From: Planctomycetota bacterium
GTDB lineage: Bacteria; Planctomycetota; MHYJ01; JACPRB01
Assembly: GCA_016200125.1 (NCBI GenBank)
Contig: JACQFK010000530.1
Location: 1 to 6,000 of the forward strand
DNA length: 6,000 nucleotides
Direction of reading: 5' to 3'
Numbering within the stretch: the first letter of the stretch is position 1; each line of letters opens with the position of its first letter. The translations under genes and the position numbers were made by a program. Positions 1 through 5,721 of this stretch are shown in pieces. The notes beneath the pieces were generated by a model. That model did no database searches. It was not told the origin of the DNA and worked only from the letters and a program-made list of their open reading frames with translations.

Positions 1-1
1 C

Positions 2-373
2 CAGTCGTTCGAGCAGGCGAGCCGGGCGCCGGCCGCCACTCCCGCCGAACCCGCGAAGGCCCTCGTCGTCGAGGCGGAGCGGAAGGAGCTCCGGGACGCC
101 GCCAAGGACAAGCTCGGCGCCGCGAACTTCGTCGCGGGCTTCGGCTCGATGGGCGGCGAGGAGTTCGTCTCCTATCTGAACATCAGCGACAGCCTCCTCC
201 GCGCCGGCGGCAAGGAATGGGCCGACTGGAACGGCAAGATCAAGGAACGGCTGGTCAAGCTGCAGAACCAGGACGGCACCTGGGCCGGCCACCACTGCAT
301 CACCGGCCGCGTCGCCTGCACGAGCTCCGCGGTGATGACGCTTCTGGCGGAGCGCACGGCCCCCAAGAGCTAG
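2..373 (+). CDS. Squalene-cyclase/prenyltransferase-repeat (alpha/alpha-toroid) protein, C-terminal part
   Basis: This is the last 123 residues of a protein whose start lies left of the window; it ends at TAG 371-373. A QW-type repeat, QNQDGTW (Q-xxx-G-x-W), sits at visible residues 88-94. It is followed directly by GHHCITGR and a second cysteine at visible residue 106, then a hydrophobic helix. The segment before it, GGEEFVSYLNISDSLL, resembles, from memory, a family common in planctomycete genomes and annotated as prenyltransferase/squalene oxidase repeat proteins. The HHC plus C cluster suggests a metal or structural role, but this is inference. No DxDD cyclase motif is visible, although most of the protein is missing. 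The stop lies one base before the next toroid gene, so the two are almost certainly cotranscribed. The fold is fairly sure; the function is unknown. Confidence 0.8.
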   Translation, partial: QSFEQASRAPAATPAEPAKALVVEAERKELRDAAKDKLGAANFVAGFGSMGGEEFVSYLNISDSLLRAGGKEWADWNGKIKERLVKLQNQDGTWAGHHCITGRVACTSSAVMTLLAERTAPKS

Positions 374-374
374 C

Positions 375-1382
375 ATGAGACCCCTGGCGTCGTTCCTCCT
401 GATCGTCCTCGTCTCGGCCTGCTCGGCGCAGGCCGGGACGGGGGACGACGGGCGGGCGGCGGCGGCGAAGGCCGCGAAGTTCCTCTGGTCGAAGCAGGGG
501 CCCGACGGCGGCTGGCACAGCGAGACCTACGGCCTGCTCCGCTCGGGCCAGTCGCTCACGCCGTTCATCCTCCTGGCCCTGCTCGACGCCCCCGACGCTC
601 CCCGGGAGGCCGTCGACCGGGCGATCGCGTTCATCCGGGCGAACACGAACGGCGACGGCGAGGTCGGCCGGAGCGATCCGTCGCTCGAGGACTATCCGAA
701 CTTCGCCACGGCGCTGGCGGTCGGCGCCTTCGTCAAGGCGGGGCGCAAGGACGTCGACAAGATGATCTCGGCGCTCCGGCGCCAGCAGTTCACCGAGAAA
801 ACCGGCTGGGGGCCCGAGCACCCGGCCCACGGCGCCTGGGGGATGGGCGGTCCGCTGCGGACGCCGCCTCACACGGGTCACGTGGACCTTTCGATGACGC
901 GGCACGTTCTTCAAGCGGTACCGGACGAACGCGCCCTCAAGTACCTCGAGCGCTGCCGGAACGCCGACGGCGGCTACATGTTCTCCCCGGTGGTGCTTGA
1001 CGCCAACAAGGCCGGGGTGGGGAAAAGCTACGGGACGGCGACGGCGGATGCGGTCCTGGCCCTGCTTGCGCTCAAGAAATCCGCCGACGCCCCGCTGGGC
1101 TGGCTGATCGCTCATCACCGCGTGGACGGCGTGCCCGGCTTCGACGAGTCGACCGCGAAGTGGAAGGAAGGCATGCTCCACTACTACCTCGCGGCGAGCG
1201 CGCAGGCGTTCCAGCAGGCAGGACGCGGACCCGCCGAATGGCAGCAGGAGATGATCCGCAGCCTGGCCGCCCGTCAGCGTGAGGACGGCTCCTTCAAGAA
1301 TGCGAGCTTCCTGATGAAGGAGGACGATCCCCTGATCGCGACGACCTTCGCGCTGCTCGCGCTCATTTCAGCCAGGTCGTAA
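375..1382 (+). CDS. Predicted lipoprotein with squalene-cyclase-like alpha/alpha-toroid repeats
   Basis: The 335-residue protein begins with a lipoprotein-type signal: M-R, a hydrophobic stretch, then lipobox VSAC with Cys16, so it is probably exported and lipid-anchored. The rest reads as repeated helix pairs with QW-like motifs: QGPDGGW (residues 41-47, a full Q-xxx-G-x-W), a degenerate RNADGGY (195-201) and QREDGSF (301-307). The region around TGWGPEHPAHGAWGMGG (143-159) is rich in Gly, Trp and His. The class II cyclase acid DxDD is absent; the nearest string is KEDDP (315-319), so hopene or squalene cyclization is unlikely. The ATG follows the upstream stop by one base and has only a weak purine stretch (AAGAG) before it, which suggests translational coupling. 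The 3' end overlaps the convergent esterase by 20 nt. The fold is confident; substrate and role are unknown, and a binding or scaffold role is as likely as catalysis. Confidence 0.85.
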   Translation: MRPLASFLLIVLVSACSAQAGTGDDGRAAAAKAAKFLWSKQGPDGGWHSETYGLLRSGQSLTPFILLALLDAPDAPREAVDRAIAFIRANTNGDGEVGRSDPSLEDYPNFATALAVGAFVKAGRKDVDKMISALRRQQFTEKTGWGPEHPAHGAWGMGGPLRTPPHTGHVDLSMTRHVLQAVPDERALKYLERCRNADGGYMFSPVVLDANKAGVGKSYGTATADAVLALLALKKSADAPLGWLIAHHRVDGVPGFDESTAKWKEGMLHYYLAASAQAFQQAGRGPAEWQQEMIRSLAARQREDGSFKNASFLMKEDDPLIATTFALLALISARS

Positions 1383-2418
1383 ACCACTCCAGGGCCGCGG
1401 CGTTCTGCTCGGGCGTCACCTTGTGGCCCACGCCCTCCGCCACCATGACCTTGAGCTTCTCGGGGCAGCCCGCCCCCTTGAACGCGGCCTCCGCCGACGC
1501 GAACGCGAGGCGCGCCCCGCCGATGGGGCAGTTGGGATCCTGGTCGCCGTTGGGGATCAGCAGGGCCCGGCCTGCGAAGAGCCGCAGCAAGCTCGGGCAG
1601 TCAAACTGCTCGAGGATCCCGGGGATCACCTTGCTCCACAGCTCGCGGCAGACGCGCTGGTTGACCGCGGCCTCGCCGAGGTCCTTCGCCGCCGCGTCGT
1701 GGGCCCCCTTGATGCTGTTGGCCCGGCCCTGCCACTTCTCGTTCTCGAGGCTCCACTTGAAGCTCTGAACGCCGATCGCGGGGACGGCGACCTTCCAGCG
1801 CTCGTCGATCGACGCGGCGAGCCAGGTCTGGATGCCGCCCATCGAGAAGCCGATCATGCCGAGCCGCTTGGCGTCGACGTCGGGCCGCGTCTCCAGGTAG
1901 TCCGCCAGGCGCCAGAGGTCCCACACGGTGTCGTAGTAGAACGGATGCTCCCGCGGCGCCGGCTTGTCCCTCCAGGCCTCGGTGATCGCCTGGATGTAGC
2001 GCGCGGAGCCCTTCAGCCCTTCCGCGCGCTCCCCGTGGTAGCGGGCGTCGATGGCGATGCCGATGATGCCGCGTTTGGCCAGGTCCAGGCACCAGTTCCG
2101 CTGGCCCTCCTTGTTCCCGCCGGTGCCGTGCATGACGACGACGGCGGGGAGCTTCCCGTCGGCCTTTCCGGGGCGGACGAGGAGGACCGGCATGCGCTCC
2201 ATCTGTCCCGACGGCTTCTTCTCGGTCGCGATGGAGAAATGCTCGGTGACGAAACCGCCCTCGGTCTTCGTGTCGACCGGGGAGGGATCGGCGGGGACCT
2301 TCGGCCGGTCGAGCTGCTTGAGGAAGGCCGCGCGCACCTCTGTCGCCGGCGGGTAAGTCGGGGCCTCCTGCGAGAATCCGAGGAGGACGAGGAAGAGGAG
2401 CGCGGCGTGATTTCTCAT
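1363..2418 (-). CDS. Exported alpha/beta-hydrolase (acetyl-xylan-esterase/dienelactone-hydrolase-like esterase)
   Basis: This 351-residue protein has an N-terminal hydrophobic signal (about residues 5-16), so it is probably secreted or periplasmic. The catalytic layout of the alpha/beta-hydrolase fold is complete. An oxyanion-region HGTGG lies at 97-101, after the strand AVVVM. The nucleophile elbow GFSMGG puts Ser192 in G-x-S-x-G. An acid candidate, Asp292 or Asp294, is in PNGDQDPNCP, and the catalytic His332 is in EGVGHKVT. IDARYHGER (123-131) is typical of acetyl-xylan esterase/peptidase-like exported hydrolases of this superfamily. The likely reaction is hydrolysis of an ester, perhaps an acetyl group on a polysaccharide; the exact substrate cannot be read from sequence. 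The start is the first ATG and gives the signal peptide, but no Shine-Dalgarno precedes it. A terminator for the upstream co-oriented gene ends about 20 bp before it. The 3' end overlaps the toroid lipoprotein gene. Confidence 0.9.
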   Translation of the reverse strand: MRNHAALLFLVLLGFSQEAPTYPPATEVRAAFLKQLDRPKVPADPSPVDTKTEGGFVTEHFSIATEKKPSGQMERMPVLLVRPGKADGKLPAVVVMHGTGGNKEGQRNWCLDLAKRGIIGIAIDARYHGERAEGLKGSARYIQAITEAWRDKPAPREHPFYYDTVWDLWRLADYLETRPDVDAKRLGMIGFSMGGIQTWLAASIDERWKVAVPAIGVQSFKWSLENEKWQGRANSIKGAHDAAAKDLGEAAVNQRVCRELWSKVIPGILEQFDCPSLLRLFAGRALLIPNGDQDPNCPIGGARLAFASAEAAFKGAGCPEKLKVMVAEGVGHKVTPEQNAAALEWFTTWLK

Positions 2419-2437
2419 ACTTATGGGTACGTCCGGG

Positions 2438-2472
2438 AAAAAGAAAAAGGGCCCCTCTTGCGAGGGGCCCTT
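2438..2472 (-). terminator. Rho-independent terminator of the GlcG/HbpS-like gene
   Basis: An 11-bp perfect stem pairs 2447-2457 with 2462-2472 around the loop TTGC; its core is GGGCCCCTC/GAGGGGCCC. On the minus strand the stem is followed immediately by TTTTTCTTTTT (2448-2438), so the direction is unambiguous. It starts 18 nt after the TAA of the gene ending at 2491. It is the only strong intrinsic terminator I can see in the window. Confidence 0.93.
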
Positions 2473-2490
2473 CTCGTGGATCTTCCTGGG

Positions 2491-3093
2491 TTACTTGGTG
2501 TAGGGGGCTCCGGCCACGGTGTCGGCGCGGATCGCCTTGGGGGCTTCGTAGCCCTTCGCGCCCGCGACCGCCACGCGTTCGTCCTGGTCGACGCCGTCGC
2601 CGCTGACGCCGATGCCGCCGACGAGCTCGCCGTTCCGGTAGAGGGGGACGCCGCCCGGGAACTCGATCAGGCCGTCCTGGCGGTTCGAGTTGCCGATGTT
2701 CCAGAGCGGGCCGCCCGGCTGGGTCAGCGCGCCGATCGTGCGCGTCGTGAGCGCGTTCTCGTTGCTCGAGAAGCAGAGCGCGGTGAAGGCCTTCGACTTC
2801 GCGATGGCGATCGAGCCGACCCAGGCGTCGGCCATCGAGCGCTGGCCCACGAGGCGGCCGCCGCGGTCGACCACGACGATGTGCATCCGGGTGGGCTGCT
2901 TCTTGCCCTCGGCGTTCACCCGGAGGAGCGACTCCTCCTTCTTCGCGTCGGTCTCGGCGTTGTCGAGGATCTTCGTGATCTCGTCTGCGCTGAGCGACGG
3001 AGCGGGCGCCTTGGCGGCGACGAAGAGGCCGACGGACACGGTGACGACGACGGCCACGGCCGCAATCTTGACCAGACGGGACATGCGGTTCAT
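2491..3093 (-). CDS. GlcG/HbpS-family (DUF336) heme-binding-like protein, exported or membrane-anchored
   Basis: The protein has 200 residues from the chosen start. A basic N-terminus (R3, R6, K9) leads into a hydrophobic segment (about 10-26) and AKAPAPS, which reads as a signal peptide or N-terminal anchor. The rest matches the GlcG/HbpS/PduO-C fold. It contains VVVDRGGRLVGQRSM (73-87) followed by a helix AWVGSIAIAKSKAFTAL, then EFPGGVPLYRNGELVGGIGV (144-163) and SGDGVDQDERVAVAG (164-178), the characteristic glycine-rich end. Family members include the Streptomyces heme-binding HbpS and GlcG of the glycolate locus; the heme role here is inference. The open frame extends to an ATG at 3168, but I reject that start. 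The ATG at 3093 has a strong Shine-Dalgarno 5 nt upstream and begins the signal sequence, and a sigma70-like promoter lies inside the extra segment. The gene is flanked by its own promoter and terminator, so it is probably monocistronic. Confidence 0.88.
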   Translation of the reverse strand: MNRMSRLVKIAAVAVVVTVSVGLFVAAKAPAPSLSADEITKILDNAETDAKKEESLLRVNAEGKKQPTRMHIVVVDRGGRLVGQRSMADAWVGSIAIAKSKAFTALCFSSNENALTTRTIGALTQPGGPLWNIGNSNRQDGLIEFPGGVPLYRNGELVGGIGVSGDGVDQDERVAVAGAKGYEAPKAIRADTVAGAPYTK

Positions 3094-3097
3094 CTTT

Positions 3098-3105
3098 CCC
3101 TCCCT
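3098..3105 (-). promoter_or_regulatory. Shine-Dalgarno deciding the start of the GlcG/HbpS-like gene
   Basis: The minus strand reads AGGGAGGG and then AAAG before ATG 3093. The GGAGG core is 5 nt from the start codon. It supports the start at 3093 over the longer frame from 3168. Confidence 0.85.
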
Positions 3106-3134
3106 AAAAAATCGGTTCCCCAGTGCGGAACGGG

Positions 3135-3164
3135 ATGCTAGCCCCGCGCCCCGGGAACTGTCAA
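3135..3164 (-). promoter_or_regulatory. Sigma70-like promoter for the GlcG/HbpS-like gene
   Basis: On the minus strand a perfect -35 box TTGACA (3164-3159) is followed after 18 nt by TAGCAT (3140-3135), which matches TATAAT at 4 of 6 positions. Transcription would start near 3128, leaving a leader of roughly 35 nt before ATG 3093, with the Shine-Dalgarno at its end. Assignment rests on consensus match and position only. Confidence 0.65.
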
Positions 3165-3184
3165 GCATTCACGCTCGAAGAAGC

Positions 3185-3212
3185 TTGACGGAAGAAGGCC
3201 GCCCCCTTCTTC
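3185..3212 (+). promoter_or_regulatory. Leader region of the sulfatase operon: possible -35 box and inverted repeat before the start
   Basis: TTGACG (3185-3190) resembles a -35 box, but no good -10 follows at normal spacing; TTCTAT at 19 nt is poor. Directly after it lies a perfect 8-bp inverted repeat, GAAGAAGG (3191-3198) and CCTTCTTC (3205-3212), with a 6-nt loop. It ends one base before ATG 3214. The left arm is also the only Shine-Dalgarno-like purine stretch, so in RNA the hairpin would hide it. A protein-binding operator is the other reading. The structure is certain; the role is inferred. Confidence 0.4.
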
Positions 3213-3213
3213 T

Positions 3214-4677
3214 ATGGGGATGAAGCGGATCGCCTGGGCGCTCCTGCTCCTGGCCGGATGCGCGTCGCCGGCTGCGGCGCCCCCGGAGAGGCCCAACGTC
3301 GTGGTCGTGTTCACCGACGACCAGCGCTGGGAGGCGATGGGCTGCGCGGGCCATCCCTTCCTGAAGACCCCTAACATCGACCGTCTGGCCCGCGAGGGCG
3401 CCCGCTTCGTGAACGCCTTCTGCACGACGTCGCTCTGCTCGCCCAGCCGCGCGTCGATGCTGAGCGGCCTCTATGCCAATGCGCACAAGGTGCTCGACAA
3501 CTTCACCGACTTCCCGGCCTCTCTTCCGAGCTATCCGAAGCGCCTCCAGGAGAGCGGCTACGAGACGGGCTACATCGGCAAGTGGCACATGGGGGAGGGC
3601 AGCGACGATCCGCGCCCGGGCTTCGACTACTGGATGAGCCACCAGGGCCAGGGGAACTACTTCGACACGACGTTCAACATCAACGGGAAGCGCGAGCTGC
3701 TCAAGGGCTACATCACCCACCGGATCACCGAGAAGGCGGTCGAGTGGATCCGGAAGCCGCGCGAAAAGCCCTTCTGCCTGATCGTGGGCCACAAGGCGCC
3801 CCACGGGCCCTTCGTGCCGGAGCCGAAGTACGCGAAGGCCTTCGATGCGACGGAGATCAGGCGGCCCGCCACTGAGAAGGACACCGGCGCCGGGAAACCC
3901 GACTGGGTGCGCCAGCGGGTGACGACCTGGCACGGCATCGACGGGCCGATCTACAAGGCCTGCGGCTATTCGGGCTACGACGAATTCGTCCGCGCCTACT
4001 ACGCGGCGATCCTGTCGGTGGACGACAGCGTGGGCCAGATCACCGAGGCGCTCCGCGCCGCGGGGACGCTGGACCGCACGCTTTTCATCTTCACGACGGA
4101 CAACGGCTTCCTCCTCGGCGAGCACGGGGCGATCGACAAGCGGACCATGTGGGAGGAGTCGATCCGGGTGCCGATGATCGTCCGTTATCCGCCGCTCATC
4201 CCGGCGCCGCGCGTGGTGAACGAGATGGTCCTGCACATCGATCTGGCGCCGTCCATCCTCGCGGTCTGCGGCGCGAAGCCGATCGAAAACGTCCACGGGA
4301 TGTCGTGGACCGGCCTCTTCTCGGGGAAGGGCGCCCCCTGGCGCAAGTCGTTCCTCTACGAGTACAACTATGAGAAGCAGTTCCCCTACACGCCGAACGT
4401 ACGCGGGATCCGGACCGACGAATGGAAGTACATCCGCTATCCGCACGGCGACGGCGGTCCCGATCGTTGGAAGGCGGAGCTCTACAGCCTCAAGGACGAT
4501 CCCCTCGAGACCCGGAATCTGATCGACGATCCCCGTTCGGCCGCGATGCTCGCACAGCTCCAGGGCGAGCTGGCGCGGCTGATGTCGGGGTCCCTGCCGA
4601 TCGACGAAGGCATCAAGCAGACGCTCCCCGAGGCTGCGCACCAGGCCGTGGAGCGGTCCGGATCCGAAAAGAAATAG
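3214..4677 (+). CDS. Exported lipoprotein sulfatase (formylglycine-dependent, type I)
   Basis: This 487-residue protein has a complete type I sulfatase architecture. The N-terminus ends in a classic lipobox LAGC (Cys16), predicting export and lipid anchoring. NVVVVFTDDQRW (28-39) supplies the metal-binding Asp35 and Asp36. The signature SLCSPSRASMLSG contains Cys75, the residue expected to be converted to formylglycine, and Arg79. Other active-site positions are GKWHMG (Lys123, His125), GHKAPHGPF (His193, His197), TTDNGFLLGEHG (Asp296, Asn297, His304) and DKRTMWEESIRVP (Lys309). The C-terminal subdomain ends with ELYSLKDDPLETRNL, as in family members. The overall pattern is closest, by memory, to GlcNAc-6-sulfatase/mucin-desulfating-type enzymes, but substrate cannot be fixed. 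No maturase is in the window. ATG 3220 is an equally plausible start, since it also gives the intact lipoprotein signal; neither has a good Shine-Dalgarno. It is first gene of a three-gene operon. Confidence 0.95.
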   Translation: MGMKRIAWALLLLAGCASPAAAPPERPNVVVVFTDDQRWEAMGCAGHPFLKTPNIDRLAREGARFVNAFCTTSLCSPSRASMLSGLYANAHKVLDNFTDFPASLPSYPKRLQESGYETGYIGKWHMGEGSDDPRPGFDYWMSHQGQGNYFDTTFNINGKRELLKGYITHRITEKAVEWIRKPREKPFCLIVGHKAPHGPFVPEPKYAKAFDATEIRRPATEKDTGAGKPDWVRQRVTTWHGIDGPIYKACGYSGYDEFVRAYYAAILSVDDSVGQITEALRAAGTLDRTLFIFTTDNGFLLGEHGAIDKRTMWEESIRVPMIVRYPPLIPAPRVVNEMVLHIDLAPSILAVCGAKPIENVHGMSWTGLFSGKGAPWRKSFLYEYNYEKQFPYTPNVRGIRTDEWKYIRYPHGDGGPDRWKAELYSLKDDPLETRNLIDDPRSAAMLAQLQGELARLMSGSLPIDEGIKQTLPEAAHQAVERSGSEKK

Positions 4678-4681
4678 GAGG
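4676..4681 (+). promoter_or_regulatory. Shine-Dalgarno of the SGNH hydrolase gene, overlapping the sulfatase stop codon
   Basis: AGGAGG lies 6 nt before ATG 4688 and shares its first two bases with the TAG stop (4675-4677) of the sulfatase gene. This fits coupled translation within one transcript. Confidence 0.85.
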
Positions 4682-4687
4682 ACGGCC

Positions 4688-5395
4688 ATGAAGACCGCGC
4701 TCGGATGGATCCTGATCTTCGGCCTGGTCCAGGCCGAGACCGCCTTCGATCCCGCGCCGCGGAAGAAGGAATACCCCTGGATGTCGCTGGCTACCTGGAC
4801 CCAGAAGCACGAAAGTTTCCTCAAGCGCGCCAAGGAGGGGAAGATCGACCTCCTCTTCCTCGGCGACTCGATCACGGAAGGCTGGGGGAACAACGCCGTG
4901 TGGCAGAAGCACTACGGCCCCCTCAACGCCGCCAACTTCGGCATCGGCGGCGACACCACCGAGAACGTGCTCTGGCGCATCCTGAACGGCGAGATCGAGG
5001 GGATCTCTCCGAAGGTGGCGGTGCTCCTGATCGGGACGAACAACTTCGGCCTCGAGGGTCATGCGCCCGACGCCGTCGCGAAGGGCGTCCTTACGATCGT
5101 CCAGACCCTGCGCAAGAAGCTTCCCGCGACGAAGGTTCTTCTGCTGGCGATCTTCCCCCGCGATGAGAAGCCCAACAGCGACGCCCGGAAGAAGATCAAG
5201 GCCGTGAACGACCAGATCGCGAAGCTCGAGGACAAGAAGAACGTCCGCTATCTCGACATCGGCGCGAAGCTCTCCAATCCCGACGGCTCGCTCGCGAAGG
5301 AGATCATGCCCGACTTCCTCCACCTCTCGGAGAAGGGCTATCAGATCTGGGCCGACGCGATGGATCCGCTCCTCAAGGACATGATGGGGAAGTGA
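4688..5395 (+). CDS. Exported SGNH/GDSL-family esterase (PAF-acetylhydrolase-like)
   Basis: This 235-residue protein has a signal peptide (hydrophobic 4-14, likely cleavage after VQA at residue 16). All four SGNH blocks are present. Block I is LFLGDSITEGWG with nucleophile Ser61; block II is NFGIGGDTTENVLWRI (Gly87/Gly88 for the oxyanion hole); block III is LIGTNNFG with Asn118; block V is PDFLHLSEKGY with Asp209 and His212. The block II to III stretch resembles the PAF-acetylhydrolase Ib catalytic subunits, as do many secreted bacterial carbohydrate deacetylases, so removal of acetyl or other short acyl groups from a glycan is the likely reaction; the substrate is inference. Its start is set by a strong Shine-Dalgarno overlapping the sulfatase stop, 10 nt of spacing. 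The stop TGA overlaps the next ATG by one base. Pairing with a sulfatase suggests joint trimming of a sulfated, acylated polymer. Confidence 0.93.
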   Translation: MKTALGWILIFGLVQAETAFDPAPRKKEYPWMSLATWTQKHESFLKRAKEGKIDLLFLGDSITEGWGNNAVWQKHYGPLNAANFGIGGDTTENVLWRILNGEIEGISPKVAVLLIGTNNFGLEGHAPDAVAKGVLTIVQTLRKKLPATKVLLLAIFPRDEKPNSDARKKIKAVNDQIAKLEDKKNVRYLDIGAKLSNPDGSLAKEIMPDFLHLSEKGYQIWADAMDPLLKDMMGK

Positions 5396-5721
5396 TGCCG
5401 CACGAAATCACGGTCGAAGACCTGGCCGCGAAGATCAGCGCCGGGAAGCCGCTCCTCGTGGTCGACGTGCGCGAGGACTGGGAGCGCGAGATCGCGCGGA
5501 TTCCCGGCAGCGTCCACATCCCGATGAACGAGGTCCCGCGGCGGGCGGCGGAGTTCAAGGCCCCGGAAGGCACGGAGATCGTCATCTACTGCCACGGCGG
5601 CGTCCGCAGCATGATGGTGGCCGGCTTTCTCGAACAGAACGGCCTGAAGGACCCGGCCTCGCTTGCGGGCGGCATCGACGCCTGGTCCTGCGCGATCGAC
5701 CCTAGCGTGCCGCGCTACTAG
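5395..5721 (+). CDS. Single-domain rhodanese-like sulfurtransferase
   Basis: The protein has 108 residues, one rhodanese domain and no signal peptide, so it is predicted cytoplasmic. The fold landmarks are VVDVREDWE (22-30), IPGSVHIPMNEV (36-47), the active-site loop CHGGVRS with persulfide Cys66 and Arg71, and LAGGIDAWS near the C-terminus. The six-residue loop is the size typical of sulfur-transferring rhodaneses rather than the longer loop of Cdc25-type phosphatases. The closing DPSVPRY resembles stand-alone and MoeB/ThiF-linked rhodaneses. The donor and acceptor of sulfur are unknown. I place the start at ATG 5395, which overlaps the upstream TGA by one base (TGATG) with GGGGA 4 nt before it; GTG 5392 would add a single residue. 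Last gene of the operon; its 3' end overlaps the convergent gene by 20 nt. Confidence 0.92.
   Translation: MPHEITVEDLAAKISAGKPLLVVDVREDWEREIARIPGSVHIPMNEVPRRAAEFKAPEGTEIVIYCHGGVRSMMVAGFLEQNGLKDPASLAGGIDAWSCAIDPSVPRY

Noticed and set aside
300..1181. A 293-codon open frame on the minus strand
   Set aside because: It is antisense to the toroid lipoprotein, with arginine-rich low-complexity translation and no Shine-Dalgarno or motif.
375..1382. Squalene-hopene cyclase for hopanoid synthesis
   Set aside because: The protein is about half the usual cyclase length, carries a lipoprotein signal and lacks the DxDD motif.
2419..2437. A promoter for the esterase in the short gap
   Set aside because: CATAAG is a weak -10 match and the sequence at -35 spacing is TTTTTC, part of the terminator T-tract. 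There is not enough support to annotate a promoter.
1423..3141. A 572-codon open frame on the plus strand
   Set aside because: It runs antisense across the esterase, its terminator and the GlcG/HbpS-like gene. Its translation is low-complexity and rich in Arg, Ala, Gly, Val and Asp with no domain motif. It is the usual by-product of high third-position GC in the true genes.
3169..4893. A 574-codon open frame on the minus strand
   Set aside because: It is antisense to the whole sulfatase gene, whose active-site residues are intact. The translation is Arg/Val/Leu/Asp-rich with no recognisable fold, and it crosses the sulfatase-SGNH junction.
5703..5717. Small inverted repeat TAGCG/CGCTA in the rhodanese/DapA-like overlap, as a possible bidirectional terminator
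   Set aside because: It has only 5 bp of stem and no T-run on either strand, so it is too weak to call.
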